From: Medakamo hakoo
Taxonomy: Eukaryota > Chlorophyta > Trebouxiophyceae > Coccomyxaceae
Direction of reading: 5' to 3'
Assembly (NCBI GenBank): GCA_026636295.1
Contig: CP089461.1
Coordinates: forward strand, 186,001-250,000
Length of the DNA: 64,000 nt
The notes under the pieces were generated by a model that saw only the letters and a list, made by a program, of their open reading frames with translations, searched no databases and was not told where the DNA came from. Of this stretch, positions 18,901 to 29,957 are shown piece by piece; the stretch's first letter is position 1, and each line of letters starts with the position of its first letter. Made by a program: the position numbers and the translations under genes.

Positions 18901-21900
18901 GTGCGGGTGGTGCCGCGCCCGCGCTCCGACCCCGACGCCGACGCCCGCTCCCCACCGCCGGCCATCGCCTTGCGGGCCGACGGCCTGTCTGCGGGCATGG
19001 GTCCGCATACCTTGCTCACCCTGGGCGTCCTGGCCGTGGAGGACGTGGCGTGGAGTGGTGGGGACGAAGGCGGGCAAGCGCCCGACGCGGCGGCCGTGGC
19101 GGCCGCGGCCGGCCTGGCCGCGTCCACCGAACGCGTCGCGTCCCTGCCCTTGCCGCCCGCACCCTGGGCCGACGTGTCGGCTCGCACCACTGCCCTGACC
19201 AAGTCCGCCAGCGCCCTGGCGCGCGACCTGGTGTCCCCACGCCCGGCGACCGCTCTGTCCGTCCGCGCGGCGGCGCTGCGCCTGGGCCTGCCGCACGGGT
19301 GCGAGTTCGGTCCGGCGCAGCGCCATTCCGAGCTGTGGGCCAAAGGCTTTAGCATTGCGCTGGCACCGCACACAGCCGCGATGAAAGAGGGGGCGGCGGC
19401 GCTCAAGGCGGCGCTCAGTGGGTCGGGCGCGCCAAAGCGGCCGCCCCGCGAAAAACCCGACCCGACGCTCCGCCCGGCCTGGTCGCGCCTGACAGAGGTC
19501 CGGCTGGCCCTCGCCGACGCCGTCCTGGAATTCGAGCACGCCCCTCTGGAAGCATCCCTGGCGACGGCCCTGCCGGCTGGAGCGGCGTCCGCGGCGGCGC
19601 GCGCCCTGTGGTCGCGGGCCGTGGACGCGGCGGTCGAGGACGCGGGCGCGGCGCCGTCGCTGGCCCCGACCTCGGCCGGTCCGCTTGGCGCGGCCGCGGC
19701 CGGCGGCACCGCCGAACGTGCCGCTCTGGCCGCGTCCTTGGCCTCTGCCCACATCGCAGCCGTGCGCGCCGCGTCAGCCGACAGTGTGGCGACGGCCCGG
19801 GCGCGGGCGGCCATGCGGGTGGAGGTGGCGGGGCTGACGGGCGTGGTGCGGGTGGGCGCGCACCCGGCGAGCGCGACGCCGGCTGCGGCTGGGCCCGCCG
19901 ACGCGGCCGCCGCGGCCGCTGCGCTGGCCTCCCCGACCACGCCTCCCCTGGCCCGGGCCCTGGCCTTTGTGGCCACCTCGGACCCGGGCAGTGGCGGCGT
20001 CCCCCAGACCGGCGTGCTCGCCGTCGCGGTCGAGGCCCTGCTCGCGGGCGTGCGCGTGTTCTTCTGCGGGTGCCCCGCGCCGCTCGCGGCCGCGCCGTCG
20101 CTCGGCATCGCGGGCCCGCTCGTCATCGCCCGCCAAGCCACCGCGCCGCCCACCTCTCGCCCGCGGTCCATCCCCCTGGGCCCGGCGCGCCGGGTGACGC
20201 TCGAGGCCGCCGGCCTGAAAGGCACGCGCGCCGTGCCCAAAGCGTTTACTGACTGCCTCAGCCTCGCCGCGCCGGCCGGCCTGGCGGGGCTGTTTGGCCC
20301 CGGCCTCGACCCGACCATCGTCATCGTCGCCCAGGCGGGGAAGCGCCTGGCGCCCTCCGACCCGGACAAGTCGCTGCCCAAGCCCACCAACGTGCCGTGG
20401 TGGGACATGCTGCGGCTGAACCTGCGCGGGCGGATAGTGCTGGAGGTGAGCCAGGCGGGCGCCGGACGCGGCGGCGAGGCGCGACCCCCACCGCGTCCGT
20501 CGCCGCTCCCTGGCCCGGCCCCTCCTCCTCCCCTGCCGCCCGCCCTCGTCTTTGACCTAGCCTGTGGGCCACACCCAGCCGTGTGCGGGTGCGCGGAACG
20601 CCTGCGTTTCACAGCGGACGCGCTGGTCCTGAGCACGGGCCCGGGCCCGGGCATGGAGCTGGACTTCACAAACCTGCGGGTTGTCGGCCTGGCGGCGCTC
20701 CCGCCCGCCGGCCCGGCCGCGGCCGCGGGCGCACCTCCCGGCGCCCTGTCCGCCGCACACATCGCCACCTTGCCGTCCGCCAAACTGGGCATTGAGTTCA
20801 AGTGGGCGCTGCCCGGCGGGCGCGAGCCGGGCGACCCGTTCCCTTTTCCCCGGGACGGCGGCGTGGCCGGCCCGCCCACGCAGCCCCCCGTCGACATCGG
20901 CGCGTCCTGCGCCGCGACGGCCCTGGACGTCGCCCTGAAAGTCACCGTGCGCCCGGGTCCGGGCCGCGGCGGCCCGTCCTCCCTGCCCACCCTCACCGTC
21001 GGCGGGCCGCAGGTCGTCTTCATGAAGGGCCTGGTCGAGGGCATGAAGGCGCCGCCGCCCTGGCTGCGCCTGGTCGCGAAGCGGGGCACGGCCTTCGCCC
21101 CCCTGGACCCGCGCCGGCCGCCGTCGTCGTCCCTGCCGAAGCTGCTGCGCCTGTTTGAGATTGAGGTGGCCGCGCCGGACGGCCTGGTCATCGCGCACGA
21201 GCCGCCGCAGGCGGCGGGCCCGCCGGCCGCCGAGCCGCCGGCCGCGCCGCCGCCCGCGCCCGCGGCCGGCCCCGTCCCCGCGACCTTCCTGCTCGCGGCG
21301 TCCGCCGTGTACAAGGGCGCCCTGCGCCTCAACCTGCCCGCACCGCGGCCGCTGCCGTCCGGCGCATCGGCTCTGGCCATCAAACGGGAGGCCGCCCGCA
21401 CAGAGTCCGTCACGTTCTTGACCGACCTCGTCGCGCACAGCGTGGAACTGCACGCCGGCGCGTCGCCCCAAGTGTTGCCGTCCCCGCCCTCGTCGCGCGG
21501 CGTGGGCGCGCCGCCGCCCGGGGCGCCTGTCGTCGCCGTCCCGCTCATGACTGTGCGCCAGGCCAGGCCCGACCCGGGCGGCGGGCCCGGGACGACGGGT
21601 GGGGGTGAGCCACGCCCGTTTGTCCCGCCGCACCGCGCCCCCCTCGCCGTCGGCCTGGCCCACGCCCGCGTGTGCGGCGGCGGCCCGGAGCGGGCGGCCG
21701 TGGTGGCCATGGCCGGCGATGTGGTCGCGGCGTTCCGGGCGCCCGCCCGGCCGCGGCCGCCCGCCCCGCCGCCCGCGCCGCCTCCGGGCGTGCGGCCTCC
21801 GAGCGCGGCGGCCACGGCCGCCGGCCGTGTGGCACGCCCGCCGCTCCTGCCGGGCGCGGCGGCCGCGGCGGCGCTGTCGCCGCTGCAGACGGCGGCGCAC

Positions 21901-24900
21901 GCGGCGGCGGCGGCGGCGATCACCACCTCTCAATCCGTGCCTGATGGCGGCGACCTGCTGCGCCAGCTGCTGCGCGAGCGGGCGGCGGCGGCGGGCGAGG
22001 TGGAGGTGGGTGAGGGCAGCGGTCACGGAGGGGGCAGGGGGGGTGGCGGGCGGCATGAGCCATACGAGCCACACCCTCCCCGGGCCGGCTCCGGAGCGCC
22101 GGCCGCGGCGCCCGCCGCCCCGTCCCCCGCCAAAGCCGCGGCGGCCACAGCGGCCGCGCCGTCCTCCTCCCTCCCCGCCCCGGACCCGTCCTCCGTGCGG
22201 TACTCCGTCTGCTTCGACGGCCTCCAAGCCTGCCTGTGCGCCGAGGCCGCGCCCGGGCGCCTGCTGCTCGCCGCGCGCACGGCCCGCCTGAGCGGCGGGT
22301 CCCACCCGGGCGGCCCCCGCCGGTCGGCGCTGGCCTTTGACGCGGGCGGCGTGTCTGTGCACGCGTGCCTGACGGACACGGACCCGCGCGGCCCGCCGGC
22401 GTGGCTGAACGAGGAGGAGGGTGGAGGGGGAGGCGGCGGCGGTGGCGGCGCGGACGCGCCGGCCACCCAGCAGCGCTCGCCTTCCCTGCCGAAGACGTCG
22501 TCCCTGGACCCGGCGGCCCTGCTGGCCACGGCAGGCAGCAGCTCGTCGCTCGTGGCGGTGGCGGCGGCGGCGGCGGCGCCCGCCGCGGGCGCGGCGCCCG
22601 TCCGCGTCGTCGAGCCTTTTGCGCTCGCCGTGCGCCGGGCGGGCGCTGTCGAACCCGACCCGGCCGACCCGTGCCCCGCCACAGCGGGCGGCGCTGCGGA
22701 CGCCCTGGCCGTCGACCTGCCGCCCATCATCGTGGCTGCTGACGCCGTCGCGTTCGCCATCGCCGTCGACGTGGCGGGAGGTGGCGGCGGCGGGGAGTGG
22801 GCGGCGGCGCTCAGCGGAGGGGTCGGCGCCGACGCGGCCCTCCTCGCGCCCGTGCCCGAGGCCGCCGACCCGGCCGTGGCGGCGGCGCGTGACTCCCTGT
22901 GGCGCGCCCTTCGGTCGACGGCGTCGCTGAGGGGGGATGTGGCGGCCGCAGCGGCGGCGGCCCACCGGGCGGAAGCTGCGCTCGCCGCGCCCGGGCTGTT
23001 GGGCGCCGCGCTCGCGGGCGGGCTGGGCGACGGTGCCAGCGCCGGTGGTGGTGGTGCCCCGCCCTCCCAACACCACCAACAACAGCCGCCAGACGCGGCG
23101 GCGGCCGACGCGGCGGCCGCGCTGCGGGACCACCTGTCGGCGGTGGCGGCTGACGGCGGCGGCGGCGACGGCGCGCCCGGCTCACCCGAGCCTCTCTCGC
23201 CGCCGCCGGCGGGCGAGGACGCCCCCCTCGGCGCGGGCGCGGCCGCCGTCCTGGCCGCGGCGGCTGCTTCACCCGCGGCCACCACGGCCGCAGCGGCTGC
23301 CCGCCTCCTGCCCCCTGCCTTGGCCGCCTGGGCCGCGGCCACGGGGCGGGCACGCCGCGCCGCGGTCATCGCTGCGCGGGCCGACCTTACGGCCGCCCGC
23401 GCCGCCGCCCGCGCCGCCGCGCCCACCCGCCACGCCCGCCACACCCGCATCACCCTGGCCCGGGCGGCCTGGTCGCTGCTTGAGCCCGACGGCTCCCACT
23501 TCTTGGAGGCGGCGCTCTGCGACGCCGTCCTGGCGTCCGAGGCCAACCCCGACCACAGCGGCGGGTCCAAGCTCGTGATCCGGGGCCTGGAAGTGCGGGA
23601 GGACCCGGCCCACCCGCGCCTGCCGCCCGCGCCCGGCGTCCGCGAACGCGGGGGCGTCCTGGTCCCCTGGAACCCGGACGCGTCGTGGGAGGCGGAGCCG
23701 GCGTTGCGGGTGCTCGCGCGCCGGGCGCCCGCCGCGCCCGGCTTTGCCGCCGTGTACGAACACATCGAGGCGACGCTCCACCCGTTGGGCGTCCACCTGT
23801 CCGACGCCGTCGCGGGCGGCCTGTGGGACTACTTCTTCCCGCCGGGGCCCGATGACGGGCCCACAAAACGGCAGGAGCGGTTTTTGGCCAAAGCCCGCGG
23901 CGGCGGCGGCAAGGCGGAGGACAAGGCGGACAAGGCGGAGCGGGCGGCGGCAGCCGCCCTGCTTGGACCCGGCCGGGGCGGCGCCAGCCGCCCCGGCCGC
24001 CCGCCCGCGTCCGGGCCCGCCAGCGACGGCGTCGCGTCCCCGCCGTCCGCCCGGTCGGACGACGAAGAGGAGGACGGCGGGGGGGCGCAGCCACCGGCCG
24101 GGCGGCGGGCGGGGCTGGGGGCGCCGCCGACGCCTGGGGGAGGCCCGGCCCCCCCGCCGGCCGCCGCCCGGTCCCGCAGCTCCGCCGCGCCTGCTCCACC
24201 CCGCCCCAACCCGCACCGCATCCTCTTTGAACACGTCCGCCTGAACCGCGTCCACTGCCGCGTGTCGTACGCCGGCTACCCCCTGTCCTTCTCGGACTTA
24301 AAACTCCTGCTGGACGGCCGGACCTACGAGTGCGTGGACGGGACGTGGCGCGACCTGGCGTCCCGGCTGAAGTGGGACACGGTCAAGTCCGTGCTCAAAT
24401 CCGTGGCGGGCTTGCAGGGCCGCAAGTTTAAAGAGCTGTTGGCGGCGGAGGCGGCGGCCGAAGCGGCAGCAGGCGGGGGCGGCGCCGACTCGGACGACGA
24501 CAAGTCCGAGCGCGGTGGGGGTGCCCGCGTCCGCGGCTGGCTGGCCGCGCTTGTTAAACGCAGCGAGCGCGGCGGCGGGGACGGAGGGCGGCCCACGTCG
24601 GACGAGGCGGAGGGCGGCGGCGGCGGCGGCGAGGAGGAAGAAGAGGCGGCCGCCGCGGCCGCCGCCGCCGCCGCCGCGGCTGAAGACGACGCCAAGCGGC
24701 GCCTGCTTCTGGGCGCCGGGGCGGCCGTGGCGAGGGCAGCACCGCCGGCGGCTCCTCCTCCTCCTCCTCCTCCTCCTCCTCCTCCTCCTCCTCCGCCGCC
24801 GCCGCCGCCGCTGGTGGAAGACAAGGAAGGGGTTCCGCCGCCGCCGCCGCCGCCGCCGCTGCCTCCGTCGTTTGGTGCGCGCGCAGCAGAGCGGGGGGCT

Positions 24901-25566
24901 GGCGGCGCGCCGCACCCGGCCCCTGCACCCCCGCCGCAGCCCCCGCTCACCACCGCCGGCCCCTCCAACGCGTCCGACGCGGTCGTGTTCACGCCCTTTT
25001 CCACGGCGCGGGCGGTGGACGTGCCGCCTTCACCCCCTGCCTCTCCGCCGCCGCCGCCGGCCCGCCAGGCCAGCGAGGCGGCCGTCTTTGCGCCGCTGGG
25101 CACGGGGCGCGGGCCGGCGCCGGCGGCCGCGCCGCCCACCGGCGGCGGCGGCCTGTCGCTGGATGCCCTGCTCGCCTCGCCTGGGCGCGTTGAAGGCGAC
25201 GACGGCGTGTCGGATGCCAGCGACGATGATGAAGCCGGAAATGCGGCGGCGGTCGCCCTAGGCGTGCGGCCGGCCGCGCCGAGTGTGGAGGCGGAGGCAG
25301 GCGGCGGCAGCGGCGGCAGTGGTGGTGGCGGCAGTCTGCCCCGGGCGGCCGCTCCGCCCGCGCCGTCCAACAAAGCCAAAGCCGCCGCATTTTTCGCTAA
25401 AACTAAAGCCCAGGCGGCGGAGGCGGCGACTAAAGCGAAGGCCAAAGCCCAGGAGCAGGCGGCGGTCGCGAAAGCAAAGCTCGAGGCCCGGCTGGAGGCG
25501 CGGCGCAAGGGCGGTGGTGGTGGGAGCGAGGCGGGCACGCCGGCGAGCACGCCGCGAGCCGAGTGA
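15985..25566 (+). CDS. BLTP2: Bridge-like lipid transfer protein of the BLTP2/SABRE/Hobbit/FMP27 family
   Basis: Rod-shaped protein with a hydrophobic groove that moves phospholipid between the ER and plasma membrane; plant relatives are SABRE, KIP and APT1. Exons 15985-16046, 16186-16294 and 16414-25566 give about 3107 residues. The N-terminal MLAFLIRWILLLGAAYWVVARLIGLA is the ER membrane anchor; ISTLARTRAFNLSVQSVGLLSVTGLRLDLAK and RGLTVRLRGG follow as in SABRE. Long repeating beta-rich segments carry the groove. Near residues 2380-2500 ITLARAAWSLLEPDG, LVIRGLEVREDP and YEHIEATLHPLGVHLSDAV...LWDYFFP match the FMP27-type domains; near 2660 RILFEHVRLNRVHCRVSYAGY, GTWRDLASRLKWDTVKSVLKSVAGLQGRKFKE match the conserved C-terminal domain. 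The tail is Pro/Ala-rich and low complexity. The third exon of 9.15 kb has no intron. Family assignment rests on these C-terminal motifs. Confidence 0.88.
24752..24810. repeat. (CCT)n then (GCC)n trinucleotide run coding polyproline
   Basis: About fourteen CTC/CCT units followed by GCC units inside the BLTP2 C-terminal tail; they encode an uninterrupted polyproline stretch. In-frame trinucleotide length change is to be expected here. Confidence 0.85.
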
Positions 25567-25630
25567 GCGCGAGGAAGAGGCATTGGGTTTTTCATTTTCA
25601 TGTAGTAGAGAGCACTTGTGTTTTTTATTC

Positions 25631-26740
25631 ATGGCGTGCCCGGTCGACGAGCCAGTCGACGAGCCGTGTGCCCTGTGCGGGCGCGGCGGCGGCGCGGCGG
25701 AGCTGTGCGGCGGGTGTGGCGCGCTGTCGCTCTGCGCACGGTGTGCGCCACACCACCCACCCGCCGACTGCGCCCGCCTGCGGGCCTGGATGGCGGACGC
25801 CGGAGAGGGCGGCCCGCCAACGACGTCGTGCACCATCCTCACGGCCGCAGGTCTGCACGGCCGCGGTGTTTGGATCCGGGCCTGCGCGCCACCAGGCGAC
25901 GCCGGCAGCGCGCCGTGGGGGTCGCTCGCGCCGCCGCTGCCGGCTCCAGGCGCGCCGGCCGCACCGCCCGACCTCGCCCGCTTCCTGGGCCTGGCGGACG
26001 ATGCCGTGCCGGATTTGAAAAGGATAGAGCCTGACGCGGTTCGCCATGCCACCGGCCCAGCGGGCCTGCTCCTGCACCGGCCGGCGACGGCGGCCCGCGC
26101 GGCAGGGCGGGTGCTGGCGGCCGCGCACCGCACCCGCGCTCCATCCTCCCCCACCTTCACGCTCGCCCTGCTGGGCGTGCGGGCTGAGGTAGATGCCTGG
26201 CCGGTGTTGCTGTATGTGCACTGCCTGCTGCCGTCGGCAGCCGGCTGCGGCCCTTCATTCGACGAACTCCACCTCGCGTGCGTCTCGCCTGACGTGCCGG
26301 TTCCGCTGGACGGCGCGACAGCCGTCTTCGGTGGCCCGGCAGGCGGCCTCGCCACCACCACCCGCCTGTCCTTCACACGCGGGTTGTGGCACGACGTTGC
26401 AGGCCGCCTGGGCACGCCGGACGCGGTGGCGGCTTTGGACGCAGGCCTGGCGGCGGCGCCGGAGGAGTGGCTGCCGACGCTGGCAGCGTTGTTGGAGGCG
26501 AACGGCACGGACGCCCGGCCGCCACCTCCCATCCTCGTCACCGACCTGCACGCGGAAGCCGCGCACGCGGCGGCCGCGCTCGCGAGGCAAGGCTTGAGTG
26601 CCGCAACTGTCAGCGGCCCGCTCCCCAACCCGCACCGGCGCCCCCTCCCATCCGCGCGCGCCCCTGGCAGCCTCCGCCTCCCCGCCCACGAGTGCGGGTG
26701 GGCCTTTTGGATTGAGAGCGCGCACCACTTGAAAGTGTAG
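25631..26740 (+). CDS. MYND-finger protein with MSS51-like C-terminal domain
   Basis: Single exon, 369 residues. The N-terminus holds a MYND-type zinc finger (CALCGRGGGAAELCGGCGAL-SLCARCAPHHPPADCARL), giving the C-x2-C...C-x2-C...C-x3-H/C pattern at residues 13-47. The rest resembles the C-terminal domain of MSS51 (mitochondrial splicing suppressor 51-like): LTLALLGVRAEVDAWPVLLYVHC, CGPSFDELHLACVSPDVPVP, TRLSFTRGLWHDV, and LVTDLHAEAAH. MSS51 in yeast controls Cox1 translation, but most algal and plant members with this layout have no assigned role. The ATG at 25631 is only 64 bases after the BLTP2 stop, on the same strand, so it either has a very short promoter or shares the BLTP2 transcript. 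Convergent with ECHS1, 52 bases between stops. Confidence 0.72.
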   Translation: MACPVDEPVDEPCALCGRGGGAAELCGGCGALSLCARCAPHHPPADCARLRAWMADAGEGGPPTTSCTILTAAGLHGRGVWIRACAPPGDAGSAPWGSLAPPLPAPGAPAAPPDLARFLGLADDAVPDLKRIEPDAVRHATGPAGLLLHRPATAARAAGRVLAAAHRTRAPSSPTFTLALLGVRAEVDAWPVLLYVHCLLPSAAGCGPSFDELHLACVSPDVPVPLDGATAVFGGPAGGLATTTRLSFTRGLWHDVAGRLGTPDAVAALDAGLAAAPEEWLPTLAALLEANGTDARPPPPILVTDLHAEAAHAAAALARQGLSAATVSGPLPNPHRRPLPSARAPGSLRLPAHECGWAFWIESAHHLKV

Positions 26741-26792
26741 GATAGAAGACAACAGGTTCCGCCACCTCCCCTCCCATCACGTCGTCCTCCCA

Positions 26793-27803
26793 TCACGTCG
26801 TCCGGGCCGGGCGTTTCTCTAGGAAAGCGCTCATTTCTTCGACCTGCTCCGCCGTGCCAAAACACGCCCAGAACTCGCGCAGCTCCGTTTCCAGGCCCGC
26901 ACTCAACGGCATTTCGAACGCCGCGTTCGCGAGTTCTTTGGCCTTGGCCACCGCCGGTTTCGGTGACGCGGCGATGGCCGACGCCGCGGCGAGCGCTTCC
27001 TGCAGGGCGGCGCCCGCGGGGACGATGCGCGAGACCAGGCCGGCCGCCAGAGCCTCCCTCGCGCTCAGGCGCCGCCCCGTCAGCATCAGGTCCATGGCCA
27101 AGGCTTTGCCCACCGCCCGTGGCAGGCGTTGCGTCGCGCCCATGCCGGGGACGACGCCCAACCCCACTTCGGGCTGGCCGAACGACGCCCCCTCCCCAGC
27201 CACGACGACGTCGCACGCCATCGCCAGCTCGCACCCTCCGCCCAGGGCGTACCCCTCCACCGCCGCCACGATGGGCAACCGCACGTGTTTGAGGGCGCGC
27301 CACCCATCCAACAGGCGGGTGGACACGGCGGACGCGTAACTGTGCGCCGCCAGTTCCCGCACGTCCGCCCCGGCCGCGAAAGCTTTTTCATTGCCCGTCA
27401 CAACAATCGCCCGCGCGACCGGGTCCCGGTCCGCGTCAGCTGCGGCCGTGATGAGGGCGTGCATGGTCGCGTCGTTGAGGGCGTTGAGGACGGCCGGCCG
27501 GTTGAGGGTGAGCAGGACGACGGGCGGGGATGGACGCGAGATGGTCACGGCTGGAGGCGGCGGCGCCGGCGGGGCGGGGGCATCGCCTTTCCTTGACGCG
27601 AAGCCGCGGGCTGTGGGGGCCGTCAGCCCACCCAAACTGGCTGCGGACGGGACCGCCAGATTGCGCAGATTCCCCAAGGCGTTTGCGGAGGGGTTCAGAG
27701 CCCCTGCCGCGGCGAGGAACGCGGCCGACAGACCCATGCGCTCAGAACCACTGGCGCGCGACGCGCGGCCGAGGGCGGCGAGCGCGGTCCGGCGCCAGGC
27801 CAT
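26793..27803 (-). CDS. ECHS1: Enoyl-CoA hydratase, probably mitochondrial
   Basis: Hydrates trans-2-enoyl-CoA in fatty acid and branched-chain amino acid breakdown. Single exon, 336 residues. Residues 1-70 (MAWRRTALAALGRASRASGS..RGFASRKG) are Arg/Ser/Ala-rich, a mitochondrial presequence with a plausible RGFAS cleavage region. The crotonase fold follows: VVLLTLNRPAVLNALND, the oxyanion-hole segment EKAFAAGADVREL, and the family signature IVAAVEGYALGGGCELAMACD with the first catalytic Glu, then GQPEVGLGVVPGMGATQRLPR with the second. The C-terminal helices end FEMPLSAGLETELREFWACF. A peroxisomal crotonase is less likely because there is no PTS1 at the C-terminus (ARTT). The start is the ATG that gives the presequence. 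Confidence 0.92.
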   Translation of the reverse strand: MAWRRTALAALGRASRASGSERMGLSAAFLAAAGALNPSANALGNLRNLAVPSAASLGGLTAPTARGFASRKGDAPAPPAPPPPAVTISRPSPPVVLLTLNRPAVLNALNDATMHALITAAADADRDPVARAIVVTGNEKAFAAGADVRELAAHSYASAVSTRLLDGWRALKHVRLPIVAAVEGYALGGGCELAMACDVVVAGEGASFGQPEVGLGVVPGMGATQRLPRAVGKALAMDLMLTGRRLSAREALAAGLVSRIVPAGAALQEALAAASAIAASPKPAVAKAKELANAAFEMPLSAGLETELREFWACFGTAEQVEEMSAFLEKRPARTT

Positions 27804-28224
27804 TGGGGATGTGAGGAAATTTGAGAGTCGCTGGAGGTAGAATGCGTTCTCAAGGCCCGGTCTGCGAGAGTGGGGGCGGCAGGGACGGGCGGGAAAGGGT
27901 GGAAGGCGCGGGCGGCGAGGGATGGAGGTGTGAGACAGCGAGGCGAGTTGTGGGTGCAAGACACGAACGCGCGCGCTCCATCCTTGAGAACTCGACTGCC
28001 GTCGCCGTCGACCGCCCTCCCTCTCCGCCGCGTACGTCACACCCCTCTCCAAGCCGCATTTCAAATGCGAAAAGGACAAGAAAAGGACAAGAAACGAACC
28101 GACCATTGCACTATCACAGAAAAGTCTCAACCCCACACCGCCCGCCCGCACGCCCACCCGCCCACCGCCAAAAGCCCACACACTGACGTCCGTCAAGGTT
28201 GCCGCCCAAACACGCATACATGCC
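27804..28224. other. Region between ECHS1 and a secreted-protein gene
   Basis: 421 bases between two minus-strand genes; it must hold the ECHS1 promoter and the 3' end of the upstream gene. At 28055-28069 there is a short perfect inverted repeat (CGCATTT/AAATGCG, one-base loop), followed by two copies of GAAAAGGACAA at about 28069-28091. No gene or stable RNA could be supported. Confidence 0.4.
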
Positions 28225-29675
28225 CTATCCGACGTATTGACTCCCACCTTGACTAAACGGATCGTAAGTCCAGTCCTCGCTTCCGCCGCAATTGGAGCCA
28301 AAGACGGCGAGGGAACCCAAGCCGCCGCCTGTCGGAGGAATGGGGAAGGGTGTGTGGTGAGTGGGTGATGAGTGGGAAACAACAATGACGGGTGTGCGCA
28401 GGCAGCCGTGGCGTCCGCCTCCCGCCCACCACTCACCTGAGTAGCAGCCGTAGTATGGCGACACCTGCTTTGCGCCGCCTTCGCTGCCTTCACCCGCGGC
28501 GGAGGAATCAATGAACAGCGCGGCGTCGGAGAGGCGGACAGGCGCGGTCGGCGGCGCCACTGCTGTTCCTGCGCTACCGCCTCCACCAGCGGCGGCGACG
28601 GCCGCCGCCTGCGCGCCCGCCAGCGCGTATGCCACCACACCGCCCGGCAGCGCGCCCGCGCCGTCGGCGGCGGCGGGCGTCGCACCAAACCGCAGCGTGA
28701 GGGGGTCTCCGCTGACGACAGACGGGTGCGACAGCTTCAGCACGAGGCTGGCCCCCCGCCCCCCGCCGGCGGGCGTGCCTTCCAACACCGCGTGCGGTCC
28801 GTTCAGCCAGGTGCCGTTCGACGTCCAGGCGGTCGCGTTGGCCAAGCGGGCGGCGGGCAGCCGGCCGGCGTGCGGAGCGGGGGTCTGGGACACCACGGTC
28901 GCGACAGGGTACGTCGCGCTGAGGGTGAGCGTCTCCGCGGCCGGGTCGTAGACCGCGCTCTTGGCCAGGAGCGTGAACATCAGGTTGGCTGACGAGGACG
29001 GTGGTGTGTCGGCGGGGGGTGGGGCCGCGGCCGGCGACGCGCGGGCCGAGTCGGCGTGGACTTGGGCGTCGGCTGGAAGGGGTGGAGGGTGGGGGGGGGT
29101 GGGGGGGCCGGCGAGGTCGTGAGAGCGAGCGGAGGAGAGGGAAAAAGGGGGGCCGCGCCGCGCAGCCCCTGGCAAGCCGGTGTGCCAAGCCACCGCTCGC
29201 AACAACAAGACCAGTCTGTCAGCATGTCGTACAGCCGGCCCAATGCTCGGGTTTCGACCGCCTGCGTGGCGGGCCGACGTCGCGCGTGTTTTGCAGACGG
29301 GCGACGGGCGCCAACTCGTGACGAGACGCATGCGGGGGGCGACGACGAAACACGCGCGGGGCGCCGCGCCCAGCCCAGCCCGCCATTGCTTTCCAACGCT
29401 GCTCAGGGGCAGTGCCGCCTGCGCATCCTCAGGCCTGGGCCTGACGCGGGTGAACGACTGGAGCGGCCACCGGCGCTCTGGCTAGGACGACTCCCCCTCC
29501 CCCCGGTCTGGTCCGAGGGAGGAGAGAGCGTGAAGGCGGCTTCACGCTCTCACCCGCGCTCTCGGCGCATTTCCTCTCCGCCACGGGGCGCGCACGCACC
29601 TGCGACACGTCCGGCCACCGCGATGGCGGCTGCTAAGCACAGCATTACCCGCGCGAGGGCAGGCGGCCGCCTCAT
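28225..29675 (-). CDS. Secreted protein of unknown function
   Basis: Exons 29600-29675, 28437-29072 and 28225-28328, in phase, give about 271 residues. Exon 1 encodes a clear signal peptide: MRRPPALARVMLCLAAAIAVAGRVA, with exon 2 beginning ADAQVHADSARAS. The mature part is Ala/Gly-rich with beta-type segments: FTLLAKSAVYDPAAETLTLSATYP, ATAWTSNGTWLNGPHAVLEG, ASLVLKLSHPSVVSGDPLTLRFG and GGVVAYALAGA. Two N-glycosylation sequons (NAT, NGT) fit the secretory route. The C-terminus SNCGGSEDWTYDPFSQGGSQYVG is polar with a single Cys near CYSGG. The pattern of LTL strands, a W-x-LNGPHAVL segment and a LVLKLSHP segment recalls uncharacterised algal and bacterial proteins, but I do not recognise a named domain and give no function. 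Confidence 0.6.
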
Positions 29676-29957
29676 GGTGTCTGCGAGGCGACGGAGGGAG
29701 CGGGCGCGCAGTTGAGAGGAGAACTGGCTGTGAGAGGCACGCGGCCCAACCCCTTCTGCCGGCCTCATGCCCTCTGCCGTCTCGCGGCGCGTCTCTTTCC
29801 ACGCCCTCCTCCCCCCACATTGCCGCTGCGCACACGAGATCACACCGCTCGAAACAAACAAACTCCAGGCTGTGAAAAGTCCTCATCACCGACAAAAAAA
29901 AACAACTGGCTCTCTCAGCTTTCCATCCCACCCATCCCCCCAACCCACTCATTTCCC

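Noticed and set aside
18375-21926. Very long open frame (1183 codons) antisense to BLTP2, with similar ones antisense to UBR4 at 40277-43027 and near 48893-52096
   Set aside because: High GC at third positions removes stops from antisense frames; the translations are Ala/Arg/Pro/Gly-rich without motifs, while the sense frames carry full family signatures.
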